Origin: an uncultured Lachnospiraceae bacterium
GTDB taxonomy: Bacteria > Bacillota > Clostridia > Lachnospirales > Lachnospiraceae
Assembly: GCA_934418125.1 (NCBI GenBank)
Contig: CAKRWT010000012.1
Location: 1 to 62,654 of the forward strand
Reading direction: 5' to 3'
Length of the DNA: 62,654 bases
In this document: positions 1 through 8,675 of the stretch, in pieces
How the letters are laid out: each line of letters begins with the position of its first letter
Numbering within the stretch: the stretch's first letter is position 1
Program-made: the position numbers and the translations under genes
Notes under the pieces: model-generated
The model's database searches: none
The model's input: only the letters and a program-made list of their open reading frames with translations
Told to the model about the DNA's origin: nothing

Positions 1-59
1 GCGGTTTATTATAGCTGGTAGTGTATAAGCGTGGGTTCATCATATTTGGTGTGGTATCT

Positions 60-197
60 TTAACTATGGGAAACTCCGGTCTCCCATTTTGATACTGCCC
101 GGTCACTGATTCCGAGCTTCTCAGCAAGGCTCGCCTGAGTCATGCCCTGTTCCTTCCTGCAGGATGCTATGAATTTTCCAATTTTGATTTGATCCAT
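60..197 (-). pseudogene. Truncated XRE-family HTH regulator (N-terminal fragment)
   Basis: A 45-codon ORF starts at an ATG preceded by a perfect GGAGGTG ribosome binding site. Its product has the helix-turn-helix of Cro/C1-type regulators: IGKFIASCRKEQGMTQ, then LAEKLGISDRAVSKWE. These proteins normally continue with a G-S-LPD-type segment and a longer C-terminal part. Here the frame ends in TAA right after KWETGVSHS, so only the DNA-binding half remains. No continuation is apparent in the 59 bases left inside the window. It could act as a tiny DNA-binding protein, but a truncated remnant is more likely. Confidence 0.7.
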
Positions 198-347
198 ATC
201 GGGCACCTCCTTTCATGACTCAAGCATAGCCGGTATCATCATTTTTTACACGAACCGTAGGTTGATTTCCTGCAACTCTACCGCTGGTTGAGTCCGGTAA
301 AGTGCGCTCCCCGCCGATGATGGCAGTGTGGGAGCCTTTTGCCTGTC
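198..347. other. Intergenic region with short palindrome and weak hairpin
   Basis: Between the XRE fragment and the ferredoxin gene there is an 11-bp palindrome (AACC-GTA-GGTT, 253-263). It lies about 55-65 bp upstream of the XRE start, where an operator or promoter would sit. A GCTCCC/GGGAGC inverted repeat followed by TTTT lies near 306-340. That orientation would stop transcription coming from the left, and no gene there needs it, so its role is unclear. Confidence 0.3.
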
Positions 348-1166
348 CTAAAGTGCATCCTTTGGACAGTTTCTAACACATTCCATGCATAGAATACATT
401 CTGTTCCATTTTTTCGTTTTCGAGAATTATCTGTCACGTCTACATTCATAGGACATACTCGTTTGCATTTCCCGCATGAGATGCATTTGTCTTTGTCGCA
501 TTTTATCCTGAGAACCGAGAAGTAACTCATTGGCTTCAAAAATACAGTGATGGGACATATATATTTACAAAATGCTCGGTTATCCTTAAACGCAAATGCG
601 AGTGCAATGCCCACAGCATAATAAGCGAGATTGCCGACAATAAATGCCCAGAACATAATCCGTTCGATATTGCCAACCTTAGCAAGGAACAATGAGGCAA
701 CAAATACCAGTGAAACCGTAAATGTAATGTATCTAATCCATCCGAGCTTCTTTCTTGGTTGTGATGGAGACTTGTAAGGAAGAAAATCCAAGACCATAGC
801 TGTCCAGCAGGCATATCCACACCAGCCTCTGCCGAATAACAGTGGCCCGATAATCTTTGCAACGGCATAATGAATGGTGGCAGCCTCAAAAACTCCGGTG
901 AATAAGTAGTACCAGAATCCCTCGATCTGCATATTCTCATTGCAGATAAGCCCCAGATATATCAGCATATATAAGCCAACAAGCAACTGAACGATACGTC
1001 TTGCGTGCTTATATTTTTTTATAAACAGAAAAATCCCCAAAGATATCGAAAGCCCGATGTAGCTGAAATTGAAGAGGTAAAAAATATTATCCTTTGTAAG
1101 CCATAATGTAATTGCAACAGCTTCAAAGATTATGAGCATAAAAAGCGGTGCCAAATATTTCTTCAA
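348..1166 (-). CDS. Membrane 4Fe-4S ferredoxin (NapH/polyferredoxin-like)
   Basis: A complete 272-residue integral membrane protein with about five or six hydrophobic segments in the first 200 residues. Two cysteine motifs typical of the NapH/CcoG/YccM group (GRGWCGYAC and CKYICP) lie in the membrane part. The C-terminus carries two classical ferredoxin motifs, CISCGKCKRVCP and CILCMECVRNCP, able to bind two 4Fe-4S clusters. Family members pass electrons between a membrane donor and a soluble reductase; the partner is not visible here. The start has a GGAGG site (TGGAGGTGATAG). A 28-bp triple repeat lies directly upstream and may be regulatory. The function is unspecified beyond electron transfer. 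Confidence 0.8.
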   Translation of the reverse strand: MKKYLAPLFMLIIFEAVAITLWLTKDNIFYLFNFSYIGLSISLGIFLFIKKYKHARRIVQLLVGLYMLIYLGLICNENMQIEGFWYYLFTGVFEAATIHYAVAKIIGPLLFGRGWCGYACWTAMVLDFLPYKSPSQPRKKLGWIRYITFTVSLVFVASLFLAKVGNIERIMFWAFIVGNLAYYAVGIALAFAFKDNRAFCKYICPITVFLKPMSYFSVLRIKCDKDKCISCGKCKRVCPMNVDVTDNSRKRKNGTECILCMECVRNCPKDAL

Positions 1167-1193
1167 TCTATCACCTCCATTCGACTTTCCCTG

Positions 1194-1277
1194 ACATCTA
1201 TCTCACAGCCACAACTCCCCAACATCTAACTCGGCAACTCAACTTATTGACATCTAACTTGGCAACTCAACTCTCAC
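1194..1277. repeat. Three tandem 28-bp repeats upstream of the ferredoxin gene
   Basis: Units begin at 1194, 1222 and 1250, exactly 28 bp apart. Each starts with ACATCTA and has AACT at positions 20-23. The second and third match at 22 of the first 23 positions; the first is more diverged. The array sits 28-111 bp upstream of the ferredoxin start, in its promoter or 5' leader. It could be a multiple operator site or slippage debris. No coding capacity is suggested. Confidence 0.75.
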
Positions 1278-1386
1278 ACTTTTTGACCGGATTTGCCCTT
1301 GGATAAGTTACCGCAGAGCGTTTGGTCTGGCTGATTCCGAATTTGTCCGGTTGCCCGAAAACCGCAGTATTACTGGACTTTCGCGG

Positions 1387-2589
1387 CTATTTTCCTTCGA
1401 CCCTTGACATCAAACAGACCGTCTCCACATGCTCGGTAAACGGAAACATATCCACCGGTACTGCTTCTTTCATCTGGTACTTTCCTTTAGCAAAATACTG
1501 TAAATCCCTTGCCAGTGTTTCCGGATTACAGGAAATGTACACTACTTTGTCAGGTTTCAAACGGAAAACGGCATTCATAAACTCTTCTGTGCTGCCACTT
1601 CTTGGTGGGTCCATGAAGACCACATCTACATGCTCTCCTGCCTCTGCCAGCTGCACCATAAATCTGCCCGCATCATTCTGATAGAACTGTGCATTTTTAA
1701 TTTGATTGATTCTTGCATTCACAACAGCATCCCGCACAGCATCCGGATTTAATTCCACACCGATAATTTTCCCTGTCTTATCGGAAGCTGCCAGTCCTAT
1801 CGTTCCGATTCCACAGTAAGCATCCACAATCGTTTCTTTTCCGGATAAACCGGCATACTCTATTGCCTTATTATAGAGTTTTTCTGTCTGCACCGAATTT
1901 ACCTGATAAAAAGACTTGGGTGATATTTTAAAGGTCTTACCACACAACACATCCTCAATATAGCCTTTTCCATAGATAACCTGTTCCTTATCCCCTAGAA
2001 CCATACTGGTACTTTTATTATTTACATTGATTACAATTGTAGTAATTTCCGGATGAAGTTTACATAATGCGCTTGCAAAATTTTTCTTAGATGGCATAAT
2101 GGGTGAACTTAACACAAGTACCACCATGATTTCACCAGTTACATGCGCCACACGCACCAGAACATGCCTTAAAAGTCCATATCCAGTATCTTCGTTATAA
2201 GTCTTTATTTTAAAAGATTTTGCCAATTCGCGAATGGACAGGATAATAGCATCTGCTTTCTCATTTTCTATAAGGCAGCTTTCTACCGGGATTACATCAT
2301 GGGTTCTTTCCTGGTAAATGCCGGACACAATGCCTTTTCCTTTCTGAAAATCATATACGGCATGTACTTTATTCCGGTAATGAAAAGGGACTTCCATGCC
2401 GATAATGGGACTTACTTTGCCATATTTCTTCAACAGTTCCTGTACTTTTTTCTGTTTTTCTGCCAACTGCTTTTCATAAGGTATATCTATGTGTTGGCAC
2501 CCACCGCACTTCCTGGACACGGCACAAAGACTTTTCTTCCTGGATGTCTGTGCCTGATATTCTTTTTGTTTCTTTCTATTTTCCGGCAT
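1387..2589 (-). CDS. rlmD: 23S rRNA (uracil-5-)-methyltransferase, RlmD/RumA type
   Basis: A 400-residue class I SAM methyltransferase of the TrmA/RumA family, which methylates C5 of a uridine in 23S rRNA. Cys22, Cys28, Cys31 and Cys105 fit the 4Fe-4S ligand pattern of the family. The SAM-binding segment DAYCGIGTIG is near residue 260, DPPRSG follows, and the catalytic cysteine is Cys354 in SCNPETLARD. The C-terminal PFTEHVETV motif is intact. The N-terminal TRAM domain of longer paralogues is missing, so it is a short form. An AAGGTAG site precedes the ATG. The 3' end of this gene is a known insertion target for conjugative elements; the accessory-looking DNA to its left fits that, but no att repeat was found. 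Confidence 0.9.
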   Translation of the reverse strand: MPENRKKQKEYQAQTSRKKSLCAVSRKCGGCQHIDIPYEKQLAEKQKKVQELLKKYGKVSPIIGMEVPFHYRNKVHAVYDFQKGKGIVSGIYQERTHDVIPVESCLIENEKADAIILSIRELAKSFKIKTYNEDTGYGLLRHVLVRVAHVTGEIMVVLVLSSPIMPSKKNFASALCKLHPEITTIVINVNNKSTSMVLGDKEQVIYGKGYIEDVLCGKTFKISPKSFYQVNSVQTEKLYNKAIEYAGLSGKETIVDAYCGIGTIGLAASDKTGKIIGVELNPDAVRDAVVNARINQIKNAQFYQNDAGRFMVQLAEAGEHVDVVFMDPPRSGSTEEFMNAVFRLKPDKVVYISCNPETLARDLQYFAKGKYQMKEAVPVDMFPFTEHVETVCLMSRVEGK

Positions 2590-2611
2590 TGCTATTTCTA
2601 CCTTTCTTCTG

Positions 2612-2923
2612 TTACTTAATCTCTGTCCAGGGCCGTCTCAGGTTCTCCAGCCAATACTCTTCCCGGGTCTGATACTGCTCATTCAACCAGTCTGCCGCCT
2701 GGTCTACCCCTTCTTTTGTCAATGGGACTTCTATGGATTCTTTCTTTTCAGCAGGAGTTTTTGCTACTCCCAATGGCTCCGGCCAGATGGTAACACAAAT
2801 AACGTCTTCTCCGCTCTCCTCGCTTTTTACCTTTTTCAGCAGATAACGCATTCCTTCCATGCTGCCAGAATACTCTTCCTTTTTGATATAATTCAACGGA
2901 TGAAAAGTTTCCTTATCTATCAT
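2612..2923 (-). CDS. Conserved hypothetical protein (103 aa)
   Basis: A soluble, highly charged 103-residue protein with no signal peptide, membrane segment or recognised catalytic motif. It begins 1 nt after the stop codon of the upstream acetyltransferase gene and ends 22 nt before rlmD, so the three genes look co-transcribed. The tryptophan-rich C-terminus (WLNEQYQTREEYWLENLRRPW) suggests a folded helical domain. No function can be assigned from sequence. Confidence 0.65.
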   Translation of the reverse strand: MIDKETFHPLNYIKKEEYSGSMEGMRYLLKKVKSEESGEDVICVTIWPEPLGVAKTPAEKKESIEVPLTKEGVDQAADWLNEQYQTREEYWLENLRRPWTEIK

Positions 2924-2924
2924 A

Positions 2925-3521
2925 TTATCCTATCTCCAGGTCTTTGTATTTTCTCATGAATTCTTCCGCTACCTCAGGAAAAGGAATGACTGGTTCTGGT
3001 TTTTCACCATGCTCTCCTGTCATCTTCTCCATCCATACCATGTTATACCATCTGCCAAACTTATAACCGCACTGTTTAAATTCTCCCACCAGTCGATATC
3101 CCAGATGCGCATGGAAATCAGCACTGTTCTTCGTCAGGTACTCATCTTCCACTTCTGGATAACCGATACAGGCATTCAGATTCAAAATATGCTGCATCCG
3201 AAGAGCATCTTCCAGGGCATTATATATGTTTCTGCCAATCCCTTTTTTGCGGCTTCCTTTTGCCAGATAAATGGTTGTCTCAACCGCCCAGTCATAGGCT
3301 GCCCGTTCCTTAAAAGCACTGGCATAGGCATATCCCACAATTCTGCCCTCTTTCTCTGCTACCAGGTAAGGATACTTCTCCAGCGTATGGGTAATTCTCT
3401 GCCGGAATTCCTCTGCCGATGGCACTTCATATTCAAAGGTAATGACTGTTTCTTCCACATAAGGTCTGTATATCTGTAACAGTTCTTCTGCGTCTTCTTC
3501 CGTCGCCACACGTATTTGCAT
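2925..3521 (-). CDS. GNAT acetyltransferase, phosphinothricin acetyltransferase-like
   Basis: A 198-residue GNAT enzyme that would move an acetyl group from acetyl-CoA to an amino group. The N-terminus (IRVATEEDAEELLQIYRPYV) and the middle VETTIYLAKGSRKKGIGRNIY match the phosphinothricin/methionine sulfone acetyltransferase subgroup, with the acetyl-CoA loop at RKKGIGR. About 25 extra residues follow the usual GNAT end and may be lineage specific. An AAGGA site precedes the ATG. It is the first gene of a probable operon with the 103-aa protein and rlmD. The real substrate is unknown; members act on amino-acid analogues. Confidence 0.85.
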   Translation of the reverse strand: MQIRVATEEDAEELLQIYRPYVEETVITFEYEVPSAEEFRQRITHTLEKYPYLVAEKEGRIVGYAYASAFKERAAYDWAVETTIYLAKGSRKKGIGRNIYNALEDALRMQHILNLNACIGYPEVEDEYLTKNSADFHAHLGYRLVGEFKQCGYKFGRWYNMVWMEKMTGEHGEKPEPVIPFPEVAEEFMRKYKDLEIG

Positions 3522-3718
3522 CTTTGATTCCGTCCTTCGTTTCTTTTCTGCTCTTCCGCCTCATCATATTTGCGATAATATGCTATCTTATTCTGATACG
3601 CATTTTCAATCTGCCTTATGCAATAATTCTTCTACCGGAACTCCATCCTGCACAGATTCCATTCGGTAAAATTGTATATTTATACCTTAAAATTTGATGC
3701 TTTTTACTTTTATTTCTA

Positions 3719-4147
3719 TTATATCTTACCCATTATAATATTCAATAAATTTTTGTCCAGCATCAGCGTCCTGTTCCATGGGTTCAGTATAATTCCCCTG
3801 ATTTCTCCCACACTTACCGCCGTTTCAAACAGCTTGTCCATATCGGTCAGAAAGGTAGATTTCACACCATCACCACCCTTTAGTTCCTCTTCAAAATTTG
3901 TGAATGCCATCCACCACTTCCCACCATCTGCGGTTTCCACTGCCTGCAACCGGATTCCACTGTCTGCTGTAAAAGGCTCTACTGCAATAATAAGCTGTCC
4001 CTTTTCCTTCATTCTTCTGCGGATAATCGTCAGTACATGGGCAAGCTGCTCCTGACTTGCCTCCTGCTGCAGTCCGGCTATCGCTGCTTCTATTCTCTCA
4101 TTTCCCTGTAAACCAGGGTCTGTTGGCATATTTTTCTTTTCTTCCAT
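3719..4147 (-). CDS. SseB-like family protein
   Basis: A 142-residue soluble protein. The C-terminal part (FLTDMDKLFETA, then RGIILNPWNRTLMLDK) resembles the SseB N-terminal domain, found alone in many Firmicutes without known biochemistry. The ATG at 4147 is chosen over one 12 nt upstream, because a GAGG site lies six nucleotides before the chosen start and the other ATG overlaps that site. It stands alone between an acetyltransferase operon and a tRNA gene on the opposite strand. Confidence 0.7.
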   Translation of the reverse strand: MEEKKNMPTDPGLQGNERIEAAIAGLQQEASQEQLAHVLTIIRRRMKEKGQLIIAVEPFTADSGIRLQAVETADGGKWWMAFTNFEEELKGGDGVKSTFLTDMDKLFETAVSVGEIRGIILNPWNRTLMLDKNLLNIIMGKI

Positions 4148-4256
4148 ACTAATCCTCATTTCTGTGCACGCTTTTTACGCATACCGAGTTTACCAATTTG
4201 AATCCTCTTTCACTTGTACATTACAAGATATTATAACAAAAATTATAAAATTGGTC

Positions 4257-4285
4257 TTGCTTTTTTATACTATCTTCGATATAAT
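4257..4285 (+). promoter_or_regulatory. Promoter of tRNA-Pro
   Basis: TTGCTT and a perfect TATAAT are separated by 17 bp. The TATAAT ends 12 bp before the first tRNA base, a normal spacing for a stable RNA promoter. Confidence 0.7.
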
Positions 4286-4297
4286 ATTAAATGTTTT

Positions 4298-4370
4298 CGG
4301 GATGTGGCTCAGGTGGTAGAGCGCTACTTTAGGGAAGTAGAGGCCGCAAGTTCAAGTCTTGTCATTCCGA
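4298..4370 (+). tRNA. tRNA-Pro (anticodon AGG)
   Basis: A full 73-nt cloverleaf. The acceptor stem is CGGGATG with CATTCCG and discriminator A; C1-G72 with A73 is the proline identity pattern. The D stem is GCTC/GAGC. The anticodon stem is CTACT/AGTAG with loop TTAGGGA, giving anticodon AGG with G37. The T stem is GCAAG/CTTGT with loop TTCAAGT. CCA is not encoded. An A34 proline tRNA must be read as AGG or, if deaminated, IGG, which is less common in bacteria than UGG or GGG. Confidence 0.93.
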
Positions 4371-4375
4371 TATAA

Positions 4376-4410
4376 AAAGAAGCGAAACTTAATGTTTTCG
4401 CTTCTTTTTT
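4376..4410 (+). terminator. Rho-independent terminator of tRNA-Pro
   Basis: The arms GAAGCGAAA and TTTTCGCTTC form a stem directly downstream of the tRNA, followed by six or more T. Confidence 0.9.
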
Positions 4411-4436
4411 GTTAAAACCAGAGAACAAAAGACGAC

Positions 4437-4483
4437 TCCCCTTTTCGGGGGGCTTACCCCCAGTCATCAACAGATGACCGGGG
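4437..4483 (-). terminator. Tandem hairpins ending the GGDEF-EAL gene
   Basis: On the minus strand a stem made by GTCATC/GATGAC with CCCC/GGGG arms (4457-4483) overlaps the stop codon. It is followed by a small CCCC/GGGG hairpin and a short TTTT. This probably terminates the minus-strand transcript and faces the tRNA terminator. Confidence 0.55.
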
Positions 4484-5801
4484 CTGCTTTCTGACTATTT
4501 CGTGTTTTTCCTTCTTCATCCATAAAGGCTTCAAATTCTTTCTGCGGGATAGGTCTTGAGAAGAAATATCCCTGTTGAATCTGACATCCTACCTTTTCCA
4601 GATAATTGCTTTGTTCTGACGTTTCTACCCCTTCACATAAGGACGTAATCTGTAATCTCCGTGCCATATCCACGATACAGGATATAATAATTTTATCATT
4701 CTCTTTCAGATTATGGTCTTTCAGAAATACTTTATCCATCTTAATAATGTCAATTGGTAGTCTGCTCAATAAATTTAGGGAAGAATAGCCGGAACCAAAA
4801 TCATCCATAGATACCCTTGTTCCTAATTTATGCAAACCTTCAACCAGTTTCATGGCTTTCTCCGTATTTTCCAAATAAATACTTTCTGTCAGTTCAAACT
4901 CCACCATCCAAAATGGTATTTTATACTGGTCAAACAGTTCTTTTACATATTCCAGAATATGCATTTTATTTAAGTGTACCCTGGACACATTTAGGGAAAT
5001 TGGAACGACCTTCTTTCCTGCCTTAATGCGTTCTGCAAGAAACCGGAATGTTTCCCGGTACACATAGTAATCTACATCTATAATCTGTCCACTGTGTTCT
5101 ATAATGGGAATAAATTCATCCGGATAAATAAATCTGCCATCCGGCTTCTGCCAGCGTACCAGTGCTTCTGCACCTACCAGTCCGGATAACCCAGATGTAC
5201 TATTAGAAAACTTCGGCTGATAGTACACCTGAAATTCCTTGTTTGCAATTGCCTGCTTAATATGGGATGTAATTTCCACTTCATGCCGAATTCCTTCCAT
5301 CATGCTCTGGTCAAACAGAACACAACAGTCTTCTTCCATTTCCTTTGCCACTTTTCTGGCAAGATTGGCATTGGAAACGGCTGTTTCTGCATCCATATTT
5401 CGACATTCCTTATTAATGAGACTGATGCCGGTACAGAATTTCAACCGGCTGTTTAAATATTTTTCACGAAACTTGGTTTCCCAGCTAAGATTCAATTCAT
5501 GAATGGCATTCCGCAAATCTTCATGGGAACGTCCCTTATCCACCCACATGGCCGACACAAAATTATCGGAGTACACTCTTGCACAGCAGATACCAGGCGT
5601 TTTTTCTCCAGAAATTTCTTGCACAAAATCCTTTAAAAGGGCATCCCCTACCTGATAACCATAAGTATCATTAATGTACTTAAAATGTTTGATGTCTGTA
5701 TAAATGACGGCAATATTGTTCTCCTCTATCTGTTCGATTGCCTGACGCAGATTCTCCAAAAACACATCATAGCTTTCCAATCCCGTTAATGCATCCCTCA
5801 T
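4467..5801 (-). CDS. GGDEF-EAL protein, probable c-di-GMP phosphodiesterase
   Basis: A 444-residue cytosolic two-domain protein without a sensor or membrane segment. It starts directly at the GGDEF domain (MRDALTGL). The GGDEF signature is degenerate: residues 77-81 read YSDNF, so cyclase activity is unlikely and the domain may only bind nucleotide. The EAL domain looks complete, with EAL at 212-214, then ISLNVS, ELTES, DDFGSGYSSL and a conserved IKMD lysine. It should therefore degrade c-di-GMP to pGpG. The thioesterase gene lies 18 nt upstream, so the two are probably co-transcribed. In this genome pilB and pilT are plausible targets of c-di-GMP control, but that link is inference. Confidence 0.88.
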   Translation of the reverse strand: MRDALTGLESYDVFLENLRQAIEQIEENNIAVIYTDIKHFKYINDTYGYQVGDALLKDFVQEISGEKTPGICCARVYSDNFVSAMWVDKGRSHEDLRNAIHELNLSWETKFREKYLNSRLKFCTGISLINKECRNMDAETAVSNANLARKVAKEMEEDCCVLFDQSMMEGIRHEVEITSHIKQAIANKEFQVYYQPKFSNSTSGLSGLVGAEALVRWQKPDGRFIYPDEFIPIIEHSGQIIDVDYYVYRETFRFLAERIKAGKKVVPISLNVSRVHLNKMHILEYVKELFDQYKIPFWMVEFELTESIYLENTEKAMKLVEGLHKLGTRVSMDDFGSGYSSLNLLSRLPIDIIKMDKVFLKDHNLKENDKIIISCIVDMARRLQITSLCEGVETSEQSNYLEKVGCQIQQGYFFSRPIPQKEFEAFMDEEGKTRNSQKAAPVIC

Positions 5802-5819
5802 TATAATAGCCTTTCTCTG

Positions 5820-6233
5820 TTATTGCTCCAATGCCGCTGTAAATGCTGCATCAAATACCGGACTCACTTTCTTAAGAGAAAGGGGTCTTCCATCCTTGTT
5901 CAGGAAACAATGGCTGCTTGTTCCAGCTGTCCGGAGTTCTCCGCTCTGCTTATCCAGCACCTGGTAGGACAGCTCCAATTTTATGCCATTATATTTCTCC
6001 ACCTTAGGTATAATTTCCACCACATCTCCAAAATGAACCATAGATTTATAAGTACACTGAACCGAAAGTACCGGACTAATAATCCCACTTTCTTCCATAT
6101 CCCGATAGTCTACGCCTATCTGATTCATATACCAGATACGTGCTGATTCAAACCATCGGATATAATTGGAATGGTGTATAATTCCCATCTGGTCTGTTTC
6201 ATAATACTGCGCCTGATGTTCGTATGCCTTCAT
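5820..6233 (-). CDS. Acyl-CoA thioesterase, YbgC/FadM family
   Basis: A 137-residue single hotdog-fold enzyme of the 4-hydroxybenzoyl-CoA thioesterase group, which hydrolyses short or medium acyl-CoA. The active-site region YYETDQMGIIHHSNY carries the conserved aspartate and histidines. The length is typical. A purine-rich site (GGAAAGGG) precedes the ATG. It is followed after 18 nt by the GGDEF-EAL gene. The acyl substrate cannot be read from sequence. Confidence 0.85.
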   Translation of the reverse strand: MKAYEHQAQYYETDQMGIIHHSNYIRWFESARIWYMNQIGVDYRDMEESGIISPVLSVQCTYKSMVHFGDVVEIIPKVEKYNGIKLELSYQVLDKQSGELRTAGTSSHCFLNKDGRPLSLKKVSPVFDAAFTAALEQ

Positions 6234-6396
6234 GGATATACCCTTTCCGCTAACCAGCCGGATTGCATCTAAAAAAATACAATCAATAGCACTTTTATTT
6301 TACCTTTTTAAATCTATAATGTCAACAAAATGCACAAATTCTAATGTGAATTCTTAAAAAAAACTTGCATTTTATACTATAATACTACAAAATAAA

Positions 6397-7860
6397 CTAT
6401 TCCTTTTCAGAAAGAACTGCTAACAGGTACTTCCATACATTTTCTACCGAAGCAATATCAAGGCTCTCTTCTGTGGTATGCACATTATGCATATCCGGTC
6501 CTAAGGAAATACAATCAAGTCCTTTTATCTTATCTGCCAGGATTCCACACTCCAGTCCGGCATGGATTGCTTGAATTTCCGGCTTCTTTCCATACATTTT
6601 TTCATAAATGCGTACCATCTTATCCCGAAGCTTCGACTCACGGCTATATGCCCAGCCAGGATAAACACTTCTTATGACAACTTGTGCACCTGCCAGCGAG
6701 GCTACTGCCTGCATTTTCTCACATAAAGCTTCCTTTGCACTGTTGACCGAACTTCTTACTGCATATCCCAGCAAAAGTTTCTCCTCGTTCAGGCGCATAA
6801 TACCCAGATTTAAAGAAGTTTCTACCAGTCCTTCCACATCAGCACTCATTGCCTGTACGCCATTTGGCAAGGCCATGAGGCAGTTAAGAGCCGTCTGTGC
6901 AGAAGATTTGGACAGTACCTTGACCGGCAGCTTGTCCATAGTAGTGACAAGTTCTATTCTGACTTCAGGGTCTTTCGTACCAAGCTCTGTCTTTATCTTT
7001 TCTTGTATGATGGCAACCTCTTTTTGTATCATTTCCTGTTCCGCTTCTTTTACCAGAATGGTAGCTTTCGCTTCTCTTGGAATGGCGTTATCTGCCAGTC
7101 CACCTTCCATGGTGCTGATACACAGTTCACACTTCTGTGCTGCTTCATAGAGAATACGCCCCAGCAGACAGTTAGCATTTCCACCCTCTCTGATAATTTC
7201 CGTGCCGGAATGACCGCCTGTCAGTCCTTTCACTGTCAGTTCCATCGAAATCCATTCTTCTGCTGCTTCCGGATTTTTGTACGTAACCGGAATATGCACA
7301 TCCACTCTGGCTCCACCGGCACAGCTTGTCAGCAGAATACCTTCTTCCTCGGAATCCAGATTCAACATTCTTCTACCCTGTAACAAAGATAAGTCAATCG
7401 CCATAGCTCCATCCATGCCAGTTTCCTCATCTACTGTGAGAACTACTTCCAAACGGGGATGTTCGATATCTTCTGCATCTAACAATGCAAGGCTGTAGGC
7501 TACCGCAATTCCATCATCTCCTCCAAGGCTTGTCCCTTGTGCATAAACAGTATTTCCTTCCCTTTTTAAACGAAGAGGTTCCTTTTGCATATCGATATTG
7601 CAATCTGGTGTTTTTACGGTTACCATATCCATGTGTCCCTGCAGAATAAATGGCGCTTCCTTTTCATATCCAGGCGTAGCTTCTTTGATAATAATGATAT
7701 TTTTTACTTCATCCTGAATGCAGTATAAACCTCTGTCTGTGGCAAACTTCTTTAAATAATTACTAATTTGTTCTATATTTCCTGAACCATGTGGAATTCC
7801 ACAGATTTCTTCAAAAAAATGGAATACACGCGTTGGTTCTATTCCCTCTAATACAGCCAT
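6397..7860 (-). CDS. pepD: Aminoacyl-histidine dipeptidase (M20 family)
   Basis: A 487-residue cytosolic metallopeptidase that cleaves Xaa-His and other dipeptides. Metal-ligand motifs of M20 enzymes are present: ILQGHMDMV near residue 80, GGDDGIA near 115 and VDEETGMDG near 145. A GGHSGTEI segment in the lid domain and a C-terminal HAGLECG complete the family pattern. The length is typical. The start follows an AAAGGAG site. It is probably monocistronic; 163 nt without a gene separate it from the thioesterase downstream. Confidence 0.92.
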   Translation of the reverse strand: MAVLEGIEPTRVFHFFEEICGIPHGSGNIEQISNYLKKFATDRGLYCIQDEVKNIIIIKEATPGYEKEAPFILQGHMDMVTVKTPDCNIDMQKEPLRLKREGNTVYAQGTSLGGDDGIAVAYSLALLDAEDIEHPRLEVVLTVDEETGMDGAMAIDLSLLQGRRMLNLDSEEEGILLTSCAGGARVDVHIPVTYKNPEAAEEWISMELTVKGLTGGHSGTEIIREGGNANCLLGRILYEAAQKCELCISTMEGGLADNAIPREAKATILVKEAEQEMIQKEVAIIQEKIKTELGTKDPEVRIELVTTMDKLPVKVLSKSSAQTALNCLMALPNGVQAMSADVEGLVETSLNLGIMRLNEEKLLLGYAVRSSVNSAKEALCEKMQAVASLAGAQVVIRSVYPGWAYSRESKLRDKMVRIYEKMYGKKPEIQAIHAGLECGILADKIKGLDCISLGPDMHNVHTTEESLDIASVENVWKYLLAVLSEKE

Positions 7861-7965
7861 CTGTTTTCTCCTTTTTCCTGCCTGCTATTATGCAATTACC
7901 TGCACTACTATCTATTGTTGCAAAAAGGATGTGTCCTCAAACACATCCTTTCCGCTTTATTTCTA

Positions 7966-8322
7966 TTATTTTAAATTAGCTTTTGCAAGTTCTGTTAATG
8001 TTGTAAATCCTGCTGCATCATTAACTGCCATCTCTGCTAACATCTTTCTGTTCATGTCAACTCCAGCGTTCTTTAATCCATACATGAACTTGCTGTAAGA
8101 TAAGCCGTTCATTCTCGCTGCTGCATTAATACGTGCAATCCATAACTGTCTGAACTGACGTTTTCTTTCTTTTCTACCAGCGTAAGAAGAGGTTAATGCT
8201 CTCATTACGGACTGTTTTGCTACTCTATACTGATTAGATCTTGCACCTCTATATCCTTTTGCAAGCTTTAAAACTCTGTTATGTTTCTTTTTAGCGTTCA
8301 TGCCGCCTTTTACTCTTGCCAT
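7966..8322 (-). CDS. rplT: 50S ribosomal protein L20
   Basis: A 118-residue basic protein with the L20 core ([20 protein letters not shown], later [20 protein letters not shown]). It is the last gene of infC-rpmI-rplT. L20 also represses its own operon in Firmicutes by binding the leader. An AAGGAGG site precedes the ATG. Confidence 0.98.
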   Translation of the reverse strand: MARVKGGMNAKKKHNRVLKLAKGYRGARSNQYRVAKQSVMRALTSSYAGRKERKRQFRQLWIARINAAARMNGLSYSKFMYGLKNAGVDMNRKMLAEMAVNDAAGFTTLTELAKANLK

Positions 8323-8395
8323 GTCTATTTCCTCCTTATGACTTTAAAAACTATTGGCTCTTCAAAATTTCCTGCCTGTCAAATAATCGTTACGA

Positions 8396-8593
8396 TTAGA
8401 TGTAAGGTAAGATTTTCTTCATATTCTTAACATTTGTTGCATCTGTCATAGCAGGTTTTCTAAGATTTCTCTTATTCTTAGTAGTTTTCTTAGTTAAGAT
8501 ATGGCGTTTATAAGCTTTGTTTCTTTTTAACTTACCTGTTCCAGTTACTTTAAAACGTTTTGCAGCTGCTCTGCTTGTCTTCATTTTTGGCAT
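8396..8593 (-). CDS. rpmI: 50S ribosomal protein L35
   Basis: A 65-residue basic protein ([20 protein letters not shown]) with the usual L35 length. It lies between infC and rplT, with an AGGAGG site at normal spacing. Confidence 0.98.
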   Translation of the reverse strand: MPKMKTSRAAAKRFKVTGTGKLKRNKAYKRHILTKKTTKNKRNLRKPAMTDATNVKNMKKILPYI

Positions 8594-8675
8594 TTCAAAA
8601 TTCCTCCTGTATTTATTATTCCCTAAACTCGATATCGGTACTCTCGTAAGATATCATCTATTTCAACCAAGTAGC

